NCBI GenBank assembly: GCA_964513415.1
Contig: CAZEMX010000130.1
Coordinates: 1 to 5,478 of the forward strand
Length of the DNA: 5,478 nt
Direction: 5' to 3'
From: Methanomethylicus sp964513415
GTDB taxonomy: Archaea > Thermoproteota > Methanomethylicia > Methanomethylicales > Methanomethylicaceae
Shown here: positions 1 through 5,214 of the stretch, piece by piece
How the letters are laid out: every line of letters starts with the position of its first letter
Position numbering within the stretch: position 1 is the first letter of the stretch
Position numbers and translations under genes: made by a program
Notes under the pieces: model-generated
Told to the model about the DNA's origin: nothing
Seen by the model: the letters and a program-made list of their open reading frames with translations, nothing else
Database searches by the model: none

Positions 1-1
1 G

Positions 2-1447
2 CTACATGGGAATCTCCTTCGACTGGCCCGCCTCGCCCGTCACCACCTGCCAGCGACTGATGCCGTTGCGGTCAGGCGGCAACAGGGCGACGCGCAGGCC
101 GTCCACGATCCGGTCCTTGTGCGCCCGCAGCCAGTAGCCCAGCTTCTGGGACGTGGGCTGGCGCCCGCCGGACACCATCAGCAGGGCCTCGCGCAGCTCG
201 GGATGGGTCGGATTACTCACATCCATCCCCTCGCCAAGCGCCATCCCCTCCCGCACAACGTCCGCCGCGCTCACCGCATCGCCCGCAAACACCGCCTGCC
301 ACGCGGTCAACACCGCACGAGTCGTCTCCAGATCGGGATCCTGCTCCCGCAGCAGGCTGGACGCCTCCAGCGGATCGGCCAGGCCCAGCCACAGCAGCGG
401 GCGCCGAGCCAAACGATCCCAATCCTCGAACCCCCCCAACGGCGGCGGCCCCAGCTTCGGCGCACCGGCCGCCAGGTACGCCAGGGGCACCGTCAACGCC
501 GCCCGGATCAACTCCCCGCGCTGGCGCAACACCTTATCCAGGTGCGGCTCCCCGTCGAAGGACCGCAGCTCCGGCCGTTCCAGCTTCGCGTCCATGCGGA
601 TCATCGTCACCCGCCGCTTCAGGTCGCCGGCGATAGACAGGTTGTTGCCCGTCGCCGCGATGATCGCGCAGGTGGGCACATCCACCATCGCCGAGCCGCC
701 CAGGGGCCGCGTCTTCAACACCGGCTGGCTCAGCACCTGGCACAACAGATCGCCGCCCAGGGGCCGCTCCACGTTGTCCAGGTTCAGCATCGCATCCCCC
801 GCCAACAGCGCCCCGGCCAGGCGCTTGTCCGCCTCGATCTCATCGTGGCCAACCGACATCACGCTCGCGCGGCGGCCCGTGGCCAGCAAGCTGAAGGTAT
901 CGGTCAGCAGGGTCTTCCCCGTGCCCGGCGTCGGCGCCGTCACCGCCAGCATCGGCGCCGAAGGCAGCGACCGGCGCAGCACCGCCAGGATCATCCCCGA
1001 GAGGGCGGCGGAAAAGTCCGCCGATGAGACGAACGGAAACGTATCGATCGCCTTTAACAGCACATCCGCCGCCTCGGCGGCCTGTTGCCTACTCGGGGCG
1101 CGGGGTGGCGGCCGGTAGCCCGGGATGTCTCCGTAGGCCAGGAACAGGCCCGTGCTCGCATCGTAGCCCGGCACATCCAGCACGCGGCCGTCCAGGGTCA
1201 AGGTGGGGCCCTCCACGAACCCGTTCAGCGCCGGAATCTCCGGCCAGCACCCCCGCGCCAGATACGCCTTCGCCGCCGTATCCGGGCAATCGCACACCTT
1301 GTACTTCTCCGCGCGCCCGTCATAGCGCTCGTGCACCGCCGCCCGGCCCGCCAGCTCGCGCAGATGCGGCGCCTCCACCGGATGCAGCGTCACCGACCCG
1401 GCCCAGCGCTTCACCGGGCCCTCCACCGCATCCGCCGTCACATACAC
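2..1447 (-). CDS. Phage/plasmid-type AAA+ helicase, main (C-terminal) part; probably severed from its N-terminus
   Basis: This 481-residue frame (GTG at 1447, stop TAG at 2-4) carries the motor of a replicative helicase of the kind found in prophages and plasmids. It shows a Walker A motif APTPGTGKT at residues 171-179, a Walker B-like stretch AMLNLDNVE at 219-227, a sensor-1-like segment AATGNN at 264-269 and a basic arginine-finger-like segment DLKRRVTMIRMD at 275-286. The C-terminus (about 432-453, TSQKLGYWLRAHKDR) looks like a small winged-helix DNA-binding domain. It is the last gene of the leftward operon. The GTG start has no good ribosome binding site. The frame is open further upstream to the TGA at 1466-1468, and the residues between (GSGLARV) look like internal protein. 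I therefore read this as the bulk of a gene that begins at 1672. Helicase assignment is strong; autonomous expression from 1447 is doubtful. Confidence 0.8.
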   Translation of the reverse strand: MYVTADAVEGPVKRWAGSVTLHPVEAPHLRELAGRAAVHERYDGRAEKYKVCDCPDTAAKAYLARGCWPEIPALNGFVEGPTLTLDGRVLDVPGYDASTGLFLAYGDIPGYRPPPRAPSRQQAAEAADVLLKAIDTFPFVSSADFSAALSGMILAVLRRSLPSAPMLAVTAPTPGTGKTLLTDTFSLLATGRRASVMSVGHDEIEADKRLAGALLAGDAMLNLDNVERPLGGDLLCQVLSQPVLKTRPLGGSAMVDVPTCAIIAATGNNLSIAGDLKRRVTMIRMDAKLERPELRSFDGEPHLDKVLRQRGELIRAALTVPLAYLAAGAPKLGPPPLGGFEDWDRLARRPLLWLGLADPLEASSLLREQDPDLETTRAVLTAWQAVFAGDAVSAADVVREGMALGEGMDVSNPTHPELREALLMVSGGRQPTSQKLGYWLRAHKDRIVDGLRVALLPPDRNGISRWQVVTGEAGQSKEIPM

Positions 1448-1465
1448 CCTGGCCAGCCCCGAGCC

Positions 1466-1672
1466 TCAGCGGAACAGATTGCCACCGCCCGCGCAAAACT
1501 CCTTCAGCGCCTCGCCCATCTCATCCAGCACCTCCGGCAGCCGGCCGGGATCATGCTGGATCACGCGCCGGCCATCGGCCCGGAAACGGCCGCCGCCCGC
1601 GCCATCCGCGCTTCCCGCGCCATCGTAGGCCGCCTGTTGGTCCGCGGTGGACGGCACCAGCTTAAGCGCCAT
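1466..1672 (-). pseudogene. N-terminal 68 residues of the helicase gene, cut by an in-frame TGA
   Basis: The likely true start is the ATG at 1670-1672. It lies 7 bases after GGAAGG and overlaps the stop of the preceding gene by 11 bases, so it looks translationally coupled. The frame runs 68 codons to TGA at 1466-1468 and then continues open for 487 codons to position 5. The residues around the stop read GGGNLFR-stop-GSGLARVYV. In phage helicases of this type, from memory, this place resembles an FQRGGxLVR-like strand, so the stop sits where an arginine would be expected; CGA to TGA is a single transition. Without the stop the protein would be 556 aa. The alternatives are a sequencing error, a true split gene with restart at GTG 1447, or stop readthrough. 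TGA also ends neighbouring genes here, so general recoding is unlikely. Confidence 0.65.
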
Positions 1673-2042
1673 GGCCAGCCTTCCAAATGGTTTCGCCGGG
1701 CTCGTGCCAGCAATGCCAATCGCCGCTGCCCCGGGCATCGAGCGGACAGGACGTCAGGGTGCGCGGACGGATCGCCAGCAGGCACTCCGCCACCTCCTGG
1801 ACGCGCGCGGCATCCGGGCGATCAAAGACCAACAGCAGATCAAGCCCCGCCAGCGGCCTCAAGTCGTAGTTCTGCACCGCCACATCCAGCGGCAGCACCA
1901 CTCGTGGAAACCGGCCCTGATCCGGGATGCGCCGATGCACCTCCCAGCCCAGCGCCACCACGAACCACCCGCAGCCCAGCATCGGCACCAGGCCCTGACG
2001 CCTGGCCTGGGCCAGTTCCTTGGCATAAGGGGGAAGCGGCAT
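1662..2042 (-). CDS. Hypothetical protein of a phage-type replication operon, 126 aa
   Basis: The ATG at 2042 lies 8 bases after the stop of the upstream 144-aa gene, with GAGGCGG as ribosome binding site. The 3' end overlaps the helicase start by 11 bases. The protein starts MPLPPYAKELAQARRQG, followed by a hydrophobic strand GWFVVALGW (25-33) and two likely core strands, FPRVVLPLD (45-53) and LAGLDLLLVFD (64-74). A helix at about 77-92 then precedes a Trp/Cys/His-containing tail (DWHCWHEPGETIW). The alternation of hydrophobic strands suggests a small alpha/beta fold. I recognise the general look of proteins found beside phage and plasmid helicases but cannot name a family or reaction. Its position suggests a replication or regulation accessory role, which is inference. 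Confidence 0.75.
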   Translation of the reverse strand: MPLPPYAKELAQARRQGLVPMLGCGWFVVALGWEVHRRIPDQGRFPRVVLPLDVAVQNYDLRPLAGLDLLLVFDRPDAARVQEVAECLLAIRPRTLTSCPLDARGSGDWHCWHEPGETIWKAGHGA

Positions 2043-2050
2043 TGTCCGCC

Positions 2051-2485
2051 TCAGATCCGCGACAAGCCCGACTCATACCCCCGCCATGGGCGTTCCGTTT
2101 TCGGCTCCCGGTAGGGTTTCCACGCCATGCCGAAAGTGACCCGGCGATGGCCAGGCGCCAATGCCTTCTCGATCACCACGCCCGGCAATTCAGGCGGCAA
2201 CGACTTGAGTTTATTCATGGGCTTCGGCCCATCTCCACGACCATACACATTCACCGCAAAGTTCTCGCCGGGCCGATGCCGCATCGTCATCACGCGAACA
2301 TCGCCACGCAGACACAGGAATGACAGCGCGCGGGCTACCGACTTCATGCCAGGCTCAAAGCCGAGCACCGGTGTCATGATCGCCACCGCATCCGCGCAGG
2401 TGAAGGTCTTCGACTTGCGCATCTCCGCCACAACCTCAGCCAACAAATTCGCCAGGCCAGGACACTTTCGGTCTTTCTTCGGCAT
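2051..2485 (-). CDS. Hypothetical phage-type protein with probable winged-helix-like N-terminus, 144 aa
   Basis: The start is taken as the ATG at 2483-2485, preceded by GGGGTGG at a 4-base spacing and sharing its A with the stop of the 33-aa gene (TGATG). A longer 184-residue reading from 2605 is rejected because its first 40 residues lie over the 33-aa gene and are Pro/Arg-rich noise. Residues 11-66 (starting LANLLAEVVAEMRKSKTFT) alternate short helices and end in a strand-like GDVRVMTM, compatible with a winged helix. The remainder is basic and Pro-rich, with KPYREPKTERPWRG near the end. There are no catalytic motifs and no membrane segment. It is followed after 8 bases by the 126-aa gene. 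A DNA-binding accessory role in early phage regulation or replication is inferred from fold impression and context only. Confidence 0.75.
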   Translation of the reverse strand: MPKKDRKCPGLANLLAEVVAEMRKSKTFTCADAVAIMTPVLGFEPGMKSVARALSFLCLRGDVRVMTMRHRPGENFAVNVYGRGDGPKPMNKLKSLPPELPGVVIEKALAPGHRRVTFGMAWKPYREPKTERPWRGYESGLSRI

Positions 2486-2586
2486 CACGCCACCCCATAA
2501 GGAAGCCGCTCTTCCAGGCGGCGGATGCGCTGCCCGGCACGGCGGTTGATGAACGCCCGGGCCAAGTCGAAAGCGTGGCGGATCAC
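2485..2586 (-). CDS. Small basic helical peptide, 33 aa, coupled at both ends
   Basis: The GTG start (2584-2586) lies inside the last codons of the CII-like gene, as the overlap GTGA. The stop TGA (2485-2487) shares a base with the ATG of the next gene. GGGAG lies 8 bases before the start. The peptide begins MIRHAFDLARAF and ends RLEERLPYGVA; its middle, INRRAGQRIRRLEER, is strongly basic and likely helical. The frame fills exactly the space between its two neighbours, and the start and stop overlaps on both sides are the main evidence that it is real. Function is unknown. It could be a nucleic-acid-binding peptide or mainly a translational relay that keeps the operon coupled. Confidence 0.6.
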   Translation of the reverse strand: MIRHAFDLARAFINRRAGQRIRRLEERLPYGVA

Positions 2587-2978
2587 CTTGCCGACTCCCG
2601 GGCACGCATCATGTCCAGCTCGCGCATGGCCTTCGTCAAGGTCGCCGACGCTGTCTCGATGGCACCCAGCAAACGGGTCTCCGCATCCTCGCGGGACACC
2701 GGCGTCGGCCGGGTATAGCCCAACTCGTCCGCCAGGAAGTTCATGGCCGAATGCACTCCGGCCTGTCTGCCCAGCCGCATCAGCAACAGAATTTGCTCCA
2801 AGGAAAGCTTCTCGCGCCGATCCGCGTCCAGGTGATCCCGCAGCTTGTTCCCCGCCGCATCGGGCCGGATTTCCATCTCAGGCCACAACAGCACGCCCAC
2901 CTTTTTATGGCCGCCGCATGCCTTCACCACATCCTGCAATGCCTCGCGCCAGGTCTCATTGATCAACTGCATCTGCAT
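2583..2978 (-). CDS. CII/CP76-like phage regulatory protein, 131 aa
   Basis: This is the first gene of the leftward operon. It resembles the Phage_CP76 / phage regulatory protein CII family of temperate phages. Family-like features are the opening helix REALQDVVKACGGHKKVG (11-28), the LWPE segment (31-34), NKLRDHLDADRREKLSLEQ (44-62), and the helix LLLMRLGRQAGVHSAMNFLADELGY (64-88). The last ~40 residues are a likely coiled helix. Proteins of this family are DNA-binding transcription regulators in the lysis-lysogeny or early replication switch. The ribosome binding site AGGAGG ends 4 bases before the ATG at 2976-2978; a second in-frame ATG at 2970-2972 is 10 bases away and could be the true start. 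The gene lies directly downstream of the nested operator-like element at 2991-3025. Family identification is by recollection of sequence pattern, not by search. Confidence 0.82.
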   Translation of the reverse strand: MQMQLINETWREALQDVVKACGGHKKVGVLLWPEMEIRPDAAGNKLRDHLDADRREKLSLEQILLLMRLGRQAGVHSAMNFLADELGYTRPTPVSREDAETRLLGAIETASATLTKAMRELDMMRARESAR

Positions 2979-2990
2979 TCGGCCTCCTTT

Positions 2991-3025
2991 TCCGTGCCCG
3001 TCCGTATTTCACGGACAGACACGGA
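2991..3025. promoter_or_regulatory. Nested dyad operator: four TCCGT half-sites at 10-base steps
   Basis: TCCGT occurs at 2991-2995 and 3001-3005, and its reverse complement ACGGA at 3011-3015 and 3021-3025. All four start exactly 10 bases apart and are symmetric about position 3008. The inner pair extends to GTCCGT/ACGGAC with a 5-base ATTTC centre; the outer pair extends to TCCGTG/CACGGA. The right half is also a perfect tandem repeat of ACGGACAGAC (3011-3030). One-turn spacing places all half-sites on one face of the helix, as for a cooperatively bound dimeric regulator. The element ends 12 bases before the CII-like ATG, so it could repress the leftward operon. I see no convincing -35/-10 pair on either strand. 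An RNA hairpin in the leader is the alternative. Confidence 0.65.
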
Positions 3026-3030
3026 CAGAC

Positions 3031-3400
3031 ATTTTTGGAGCAAAAAAATAGGCTGAAGTCATGAAGACGCCAGCCAACGATCAGGAACAGAAGCCCCGGG
3101 CCGAAGCCCGGGGAGCCCATGCGGCATGGAGAGTAGTGAAGGAGCTTGAGTCCCGGCTTAACCCGGCCGGGGCGGGTGCGAAGAAAAAAGCCGCCCCGGG
3201 TAACACACGGGACGGCGAAAAGCGCGCGGTGCGCGCGCTCAGGGAGGTCAGGGCGACCCAACGTCCTAGCCTGGAGATTTCCAGGCAAGCCTCGCCAGGG
3301 AGACGATTCGGCGCGTGGGGTCTGGGTAGGGCGCCCGCCACGGCCCAGGGTTTGCTTGACCGGACACCCCGTGGACGGGAAGGCCGGGCGGGCATTGAAA
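3031..3400. other. Non-coding, hairpin-rich region between the operator and the tRNA
   Basis: I see no protein gene here that I believe. The open frames overlap a tRNA on the opposite strand, run into the assembly gap, or have Arg/Pro/Gly-rich compositions typical of chance frames in GC-rich DNA. The region contains four perfect inverted repeats within 200 bases. They are an 8-bp stem with CGAA loop at 3094-3113, a 9-bp stem with 15-base loop at 3167-3199, an 8-bp stem with GTG loop at 3221-3239, and a 7-bp stem with GATT loop at 3269-3286. None is followed by a clear T-tract on either strand, so they are not standard terminators. They may be a structured RNA, a leader, or an origin-like region; the sequence does not decide. 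Confidence 0.5.
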
Positions 3401-3476
3401 TGGATGCGTGGGCCGGACTCGAACCGGCGACCTCCGGGTTATGGGCCCGGCGAGCTGACCGCTGCTCCACCACGCG
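3401..3476 (-). tRNA. tRNA with CAU anticodon, initiator-type (fMet-like)
   Basis: Read on the minus strand, 3476 to 3401 folds into a full cloverleaf. It has acceptor GCGTGG/CCACGC, D stem GAGC/GCTC with loop AGCGGTCA (G18 G19 present), anticodon stem CCGGG/CCCGG with loop CCCATAA, variable loop AGGTC, and T stem GCCGG/CCGGC with loop TTCGAGT. An encoded CCA is at 3403-3401. The anticodon is CAT (CAU). Two hallmarks of bacterial initiator tRNA are present: an unpaired C1 opposite A72, and three consecutive G-C pairs at 29-31/39-41 of the anticodon stem. Two positions are odd: base 33 is C instead of the near-universal U, and the discriminator base 73 is U instead of A. Its 5' flank enters the assembly gap after 20 bases. 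It may be a phage-carried tRNA, or a host gene near an integration site. Confidence 0.85.
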
Positions 3477-3496
3477 ATGGGTCATCAGGCGGCCTC

Positions 3497-3596
3497 NNNN
3501 NNNNNNNNNNNNNNNNNNNNNNNNNNNNNNNNNNNNNNNNNNNNNNNNNNNNNNNNNNNNNNNNNNNNNNNNNNNNNNNNNNNNNNNNNNNNNNNN
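3497..3596. other. Assembly gap of exactly 100 Ns
   Basis: One hundred unknown bases separate the tRNA region from the rightward gene cluster. A run of exactly 100 is commonly a placeholder for a gap of unknown length, so true distance and even adjacency of the two sides are uncertain. Any promoter for the tRNA and for the rightward genes, and possibly a divergent repressor gene, could be missing here. Confidence 0.95.
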
Positions 3597-3767
3597 CACC
3601 AGGCAAAACCCCCGAGCGGGGCACGGCCCTGAGTAGCTGGAATCCCGGCAGCAGCACACGCCGGGGCGCGGAACGGCCCACGGGCACGCAGCACGCAGCG
3701 AAAGGATCAGGCCCACCACCTGGCGAAGCAGGCCCGGCACCGTGCCGGGCGGAGATGGGAGCGGAAA
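3597..3767 (+). promoter_or_regulatory. Hairpin-containing leader before the rightward gene cluster
   Basis: No gene is visible between the gap and the 137-aa gene. Inverted repeats are CCCC-GAGC-GGGG at 3610-3621, CCCGGC/GCCGGG at 3644-3649 and 3660-3665, and a near-continuous palindrome CCCGGCAC-C-GTGCCGGG at 3733-3749. The last one ends 7 bases before the GGGAG ribosome binding site at 3757-3761 and could affect translation start. Read on the minus strand, the first hairpin is followed by GTTTTG and could act as a weak terminator for leftward transcripts. No clear sigma-70 promoter is visible. Confidence 0.35.
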
Positions 3768-4181
3768 ATGATCGAGTGGAAAGAAACTGAAATCGACGGT
3801 AGCCCGGCGGCCGAAGCGGATCACAACGGCGTCCACATCCACATCAGCCAATACGGCCCGCAATCGAGAAGCGCGGGGAAGTGGTATTGGTCCGCGATCA
3901 GTGGCCGGACGCACACCAGTGACATCGCCGAGACCAGGTCGGACGCGGTCGCCCTCACCGAAACCCTCGCCACCGGCGGCGAATCTCTGGTGCGCAAACA
4001 CGAGGGATTGCGGCTGTTGGCGGAAATCAACCGGCTCACCCGGGCGCTCACCCAGCTCAACCTGGAACCCTCAATCGCCGTAGACATCCTGCCTGGCTAC
4101 AAGGTCGGGCGGCAGGCCGGCTACGACGCCGCCCGGCGCGAAATCGCCCAGGCCATTGGCATGAAGCTATCGGCGGAGTGA
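3768..4181 (+). CDS. Hypothetical protein, 137 aa, first gene of the rightward cluster
   Basis: The ATG at 3768 follows GGGAG with a 6-base spacing, and the stop is TGA at 4179-4181. The N-terminal half (about 1-70) looks beta-rich, with VHIHISQYG at 22-30 and GKWYWSAISGRTHTS at 37-51, then a short helix SDAVALTETLA. The C-terminal half is helical, with LRLLAEINRLTRALTQLN at 81-98 and GRQAGYDAARREIAQAIG at 114-131. No catalytic, membrane or metal-binding motif is evident. It is followed after 4 bases by the 39-aa gene. I do not recognise the family. The strand-then-helix layout with W-x-W resembles many small phage proteins of unknown role, and function is not assigned. Confidence 0.75.
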   Translation: MIEWKETEIDGSPAAEADHNGVHIHISQYGPQSRSAGKWYWSAISGRTHTSDIAETRSDAVALTETLATGGESLVRKHEGLRLLAEINRLTRALTQLNLEPSIAVDILPGYKVGRQAGYDAARREIAQAIGMKLSAE

Positions 4182-4185
4182 CCGA

Positions 4186-4305
4186 ATGACCTGGATTGAC
4201 TACATCAAGACGCGCATCAGGATGACCGCGCGCATGAAAACCGCCCTGCGCTGTTCCTGGCGCATGGCCTGGGAAAAGACCGCTTTTCTCAAGCGGGGCC
4301 TGTGA
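4186..4305 (+). CDS. Small basic peptide, 39 aa
   Basis: The ATG at 4186 lies 8 bases after GGAG, within the end of the 137-aa gene. The stop TGA at 4303-4305 shares its A with the ATG of the next gene. The peptide starts MTWIDYIKTRIRMT and ends EKTAFLKRGL. It is rich in Arg, Lys, Met and Trp and probably forms one basic amphipathic helix; it is not hydrophobic enough for a clear membrane span. The exact fit between two neighbouring genes, with coupled start and stop, supports a real small gene. Function is unknown. Confidence 0.55.
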   Translation: MTWIDYIKTRIRMTARMKTALRCSWRMAWEKTAFLKRGL

Positions 4306-4619
4306 TGAAGCACATTCCCGTCGCGCAGCTCGACGCACTGGCCCAGCCCATCCCGTTCCACCACCTGATTCCCCTGGCGAACCTGGACCAGCGCATCAAG
4401 GTGGAACAGATCGCCGACCCGGACCAGTTGGAGCAGGCCCTTAAGCGCCGCGTGCTGGCCCGGCTGCATCGCGGCGAGCTGTGCATGATCCCCGCGTGGC
4501 GGGCCAGCGCCTACGGCACCCCCAAGGCGCTGGACGGCCTGACCGATCCGCCTGCCCACCACATCGACGGCGTGGAAATGCTCGACGTCCCCGCCTTCCT
4601 GCGCCGCCATGCCGACTGA
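4305..4619 (+). CDS. Hypothetical protein, 104 aa
   Basis: The start is the ATG at 4305, overlapping the stop of the 39-aa gene by one base, with GGGG 6 bases before; a GTG at 4302 is an alternative that adds one residue. The protein begins MKHIPVAQLDALAQPIPFHH. It has a central helix DPDQLEQALKRRVLARLHRGE (39-59) and ends with GVEMLDVPAFLRRHAD. A conserved-looking hydrophobic patch, LCMIPAWRASAYG, follows the helix. There is no signal peptide, membrane segment or recognised motif. Its 3' end overlaps the next gene if that gene starts at 4609. Unknown function; probably a small soluble protein. Confidence 0.7.
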   Translation: MKHIPVAQLDALAQPIPFHHLIPLANLDQRIKVEQIADPDQLEQALKRRVLARLHRGELCMIPAWRASAYGTPKALDGLTDPPAHHIDGVEMLDVPAFLRRHAD

Positions 4620-4839
4620 CATGCCCCGCGACATCCTGATCGAGCCCACCCAGGACGAACTACGCGCCGCCTATGCGTGCACCGACCTCATGGACTGCGG
4701 CATCACATTCGACCACGCCGCCCGGGTCGGACAGGCCCTGGGCGTAGCCCTGCGCCGCCTCGCCCTGATCCTCCGGCGGCGCCGGGCCCGTCAGGCCAAT
4801 GCCGCCGCCATTCAATACCAGACCCAGGAGACGCCATGA
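4609..4839 (+). CDS. Hypothetical small helical protein, 76 aa
   Basis: The ATG at 4609 overlaps the preceding gene by 11 bases. A second ATG at 4621, one base after that gene's stop, would give 72 residues. Neither has a clear ribosome binding site, so translation probably depends on coupling. The protein is largely helical: TQDELRAAYACTDLMD (14-29), then GITFDHAARVGQALGVALRR (31-50), then a basic segment LALILRRRRARQ (51-62) and a polar tail. The region 41-56 is moderately hydrophobic but interrupted by Arg, so a membrane helix is unlikely. Its stop overlaps the next start as ATGA at 4836-4839. Family not recognised. Confidence 0.65.
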   Translation: MPTDMPRDILIEPTQDELRAAYACTDLMDCGITFDHAARVGQALGVALRRLALILRRRRARQANAAAIQYQTQETP

Positions 4840-5030
4840 ACGCGCTTTTCCCCGTCTACACCATCCTCCCGGCCAAAACACGCCTCACCGACGCTGTGGC
4901 CCTGGCCAACACCGCCGGCGTGGGCATCTGGCTCACACCGGGCGGAAAGCACGTGTTGGCGCCCGAAGGCCGGCCGGGCTGGCGCCGCCTCAACATCCGC
5001 ACCCCGGAGACCACGCCATGCGCCGCCTGA
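4836..5030 (+). CDS. Hypothetical protein, 64 aa
   Basis: The ATG at 4836 has a strong ribosome binding site AGGAG 5 bases before it and overlaps the upstream stop by 4 bases (ATGA). The product is short, with an N-terminal strand-like segment LFPVYTILPAKTRL (4-17), a helix TDAVALANTAG and a strand pair around GIWLTPGGKHVLAP (30-43), ending PETTPCAA. Its 3' end overlaps the next gene by 13 bases. The compact beta-alpha-beta look could suit a small binding domain, but I do not recognise it and assign no function. Confidence 0.65.
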   Translation: MNALFPVYTILPAKTRLTDAVALANTAGVGIWLTPGGKHVLAPEGRPGWRRLNIRTPETTPCAA

Positions 5031-5137
5031 CGCATCGAAGATTCAGGTTCCTGGCCTGGTCCGGCGTCGCGCTCTACCTGGCGCTGGTCTGGGGCGCGGT
5101 GATTTACGCGCTGTGGACGCTGTGGAGAGCGGCATGA
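5018..5137 (+). CDS. Single-pass membrane peptide, 39 aa
   Basis: The ATG at 5018 lies 8 bases after GGAG and inside the end of the 64-aa gene. A basic N-terminus (MRRLTHRRFRF) is followed by one hydrophobic helix of about 20 residues, FLAWSGVALYLALVWGAVIY (11-30), and a short Trp-rich tail ALWTLWRAA. By the positive-inside rule the N-terminus should be cytoplasmic. Small single-helix proteins of this form occur in phages as lysis, superinfection or toxin-like peptides, but nothing here selects among these. It is the last gene before the attC-like site, which begins 25 bases after its stop. Confidence 0.65.
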   Translation: MRRLTHRRFRFLAWSGVALYLALVWGAVIYALWTLWRAA

Positions 5138-5214
5138 GCGGAGGCCAAGGCGTCAACATGGAGCTAACCGGCGCGAAGCCGGAAAGCGAAGCGTCCGGTT
5201 CAGCGCAGGGTTAG
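5134..5214 (+). CDS. Possible 26-aa ORF running through the attC-like site
   Basis: The ATG at 5134 overlaps the stop of the membrane peptide (ATGA), and GGAGAG lies 4 bases before it. The frame ends at a TAG inside the R' core of the attC-like site. The product, starting MSGGQGVNMELTG, is Gly/Ser/Glu-rich with no fold signal, and most of it is the translation of the attC itself. Reading frames commonly end inside attC sites, so this may be translated, but it is probably not a functional protein. Confidence 0.2.
   Translation: MSGGQGVNMELTGAKPESEASGSAQG

Noticed and set aside
119..1118. Plus-strand frames of about 300 residues at 119-1027 and 153-1118
   Set aside because: They are shadows of the helicase gene on the other strand; compositions are Arg/Gln/Pro- or Ser/Arg-rich with no motif, while the minus frame has Walker A, Walker B and sensor motifs.
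1466..1468. Recoding of the helicase TGA as selenocysteine or tryptophan
   Set aside because: TGA ends several adjacent genes in the window, no SECIS-like hairpin was noticed just downstream, and selenocysteine makes no sense in this part of a helicase.
1085..2323. Plus-strand frame of 412 residues
   Set aside because: It spans antisense across three minus-strand genes that have ribosome binding sites and coupled starts; its composition is typical of GC-rich shadow frames.
2051..2605. 184-residue version of the winged-helix-like protein starting at 2605
   Set aside because: The extra 40 residues overlap the coupled 33-aa gene and the CII-like end, are Pro/Arg-rich, and the internal ATG at 2485 has a GGGGTGG ribosome binding site.
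3156..3162. GCTTAAC, which fits the RYYYAAC consensus of an attC R'' box
   Set aside because: No matching GTTRRRY box with L'/L'' pairing follows within about 150 bases.
2956..3288. Minus-strand 110-residue frame upstream of and overlapping the CII-like start
   Set aside because: It runs over the operator and the hairpins, overlaps the CII-like start in another frame, and shows no domain or ribosome binding site.
3602..3622. Rho-independent terminator on the minus strand (CCCC-GCTC-GGGG then GTTTTG)
   Set aside because: The stem is only 4 to 5 bp with a short, interrupted T-tract, and no minus-strand gene is seen to its right; kept only as a remark in the leader entry.
3061..3636. Long plus-strand frames (191 and 214 residues) from 3061 and 3146 into the gap, and the minus-strand frame 3081-4001
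   Set aside because: They cross the Ns, lie antisense to or over the tRNA and hairpins, and have chance-like Arg/Pro/Gly composition; the stretch PDSNRRPPGYGPGEL is simply the tRNA read in antisense.
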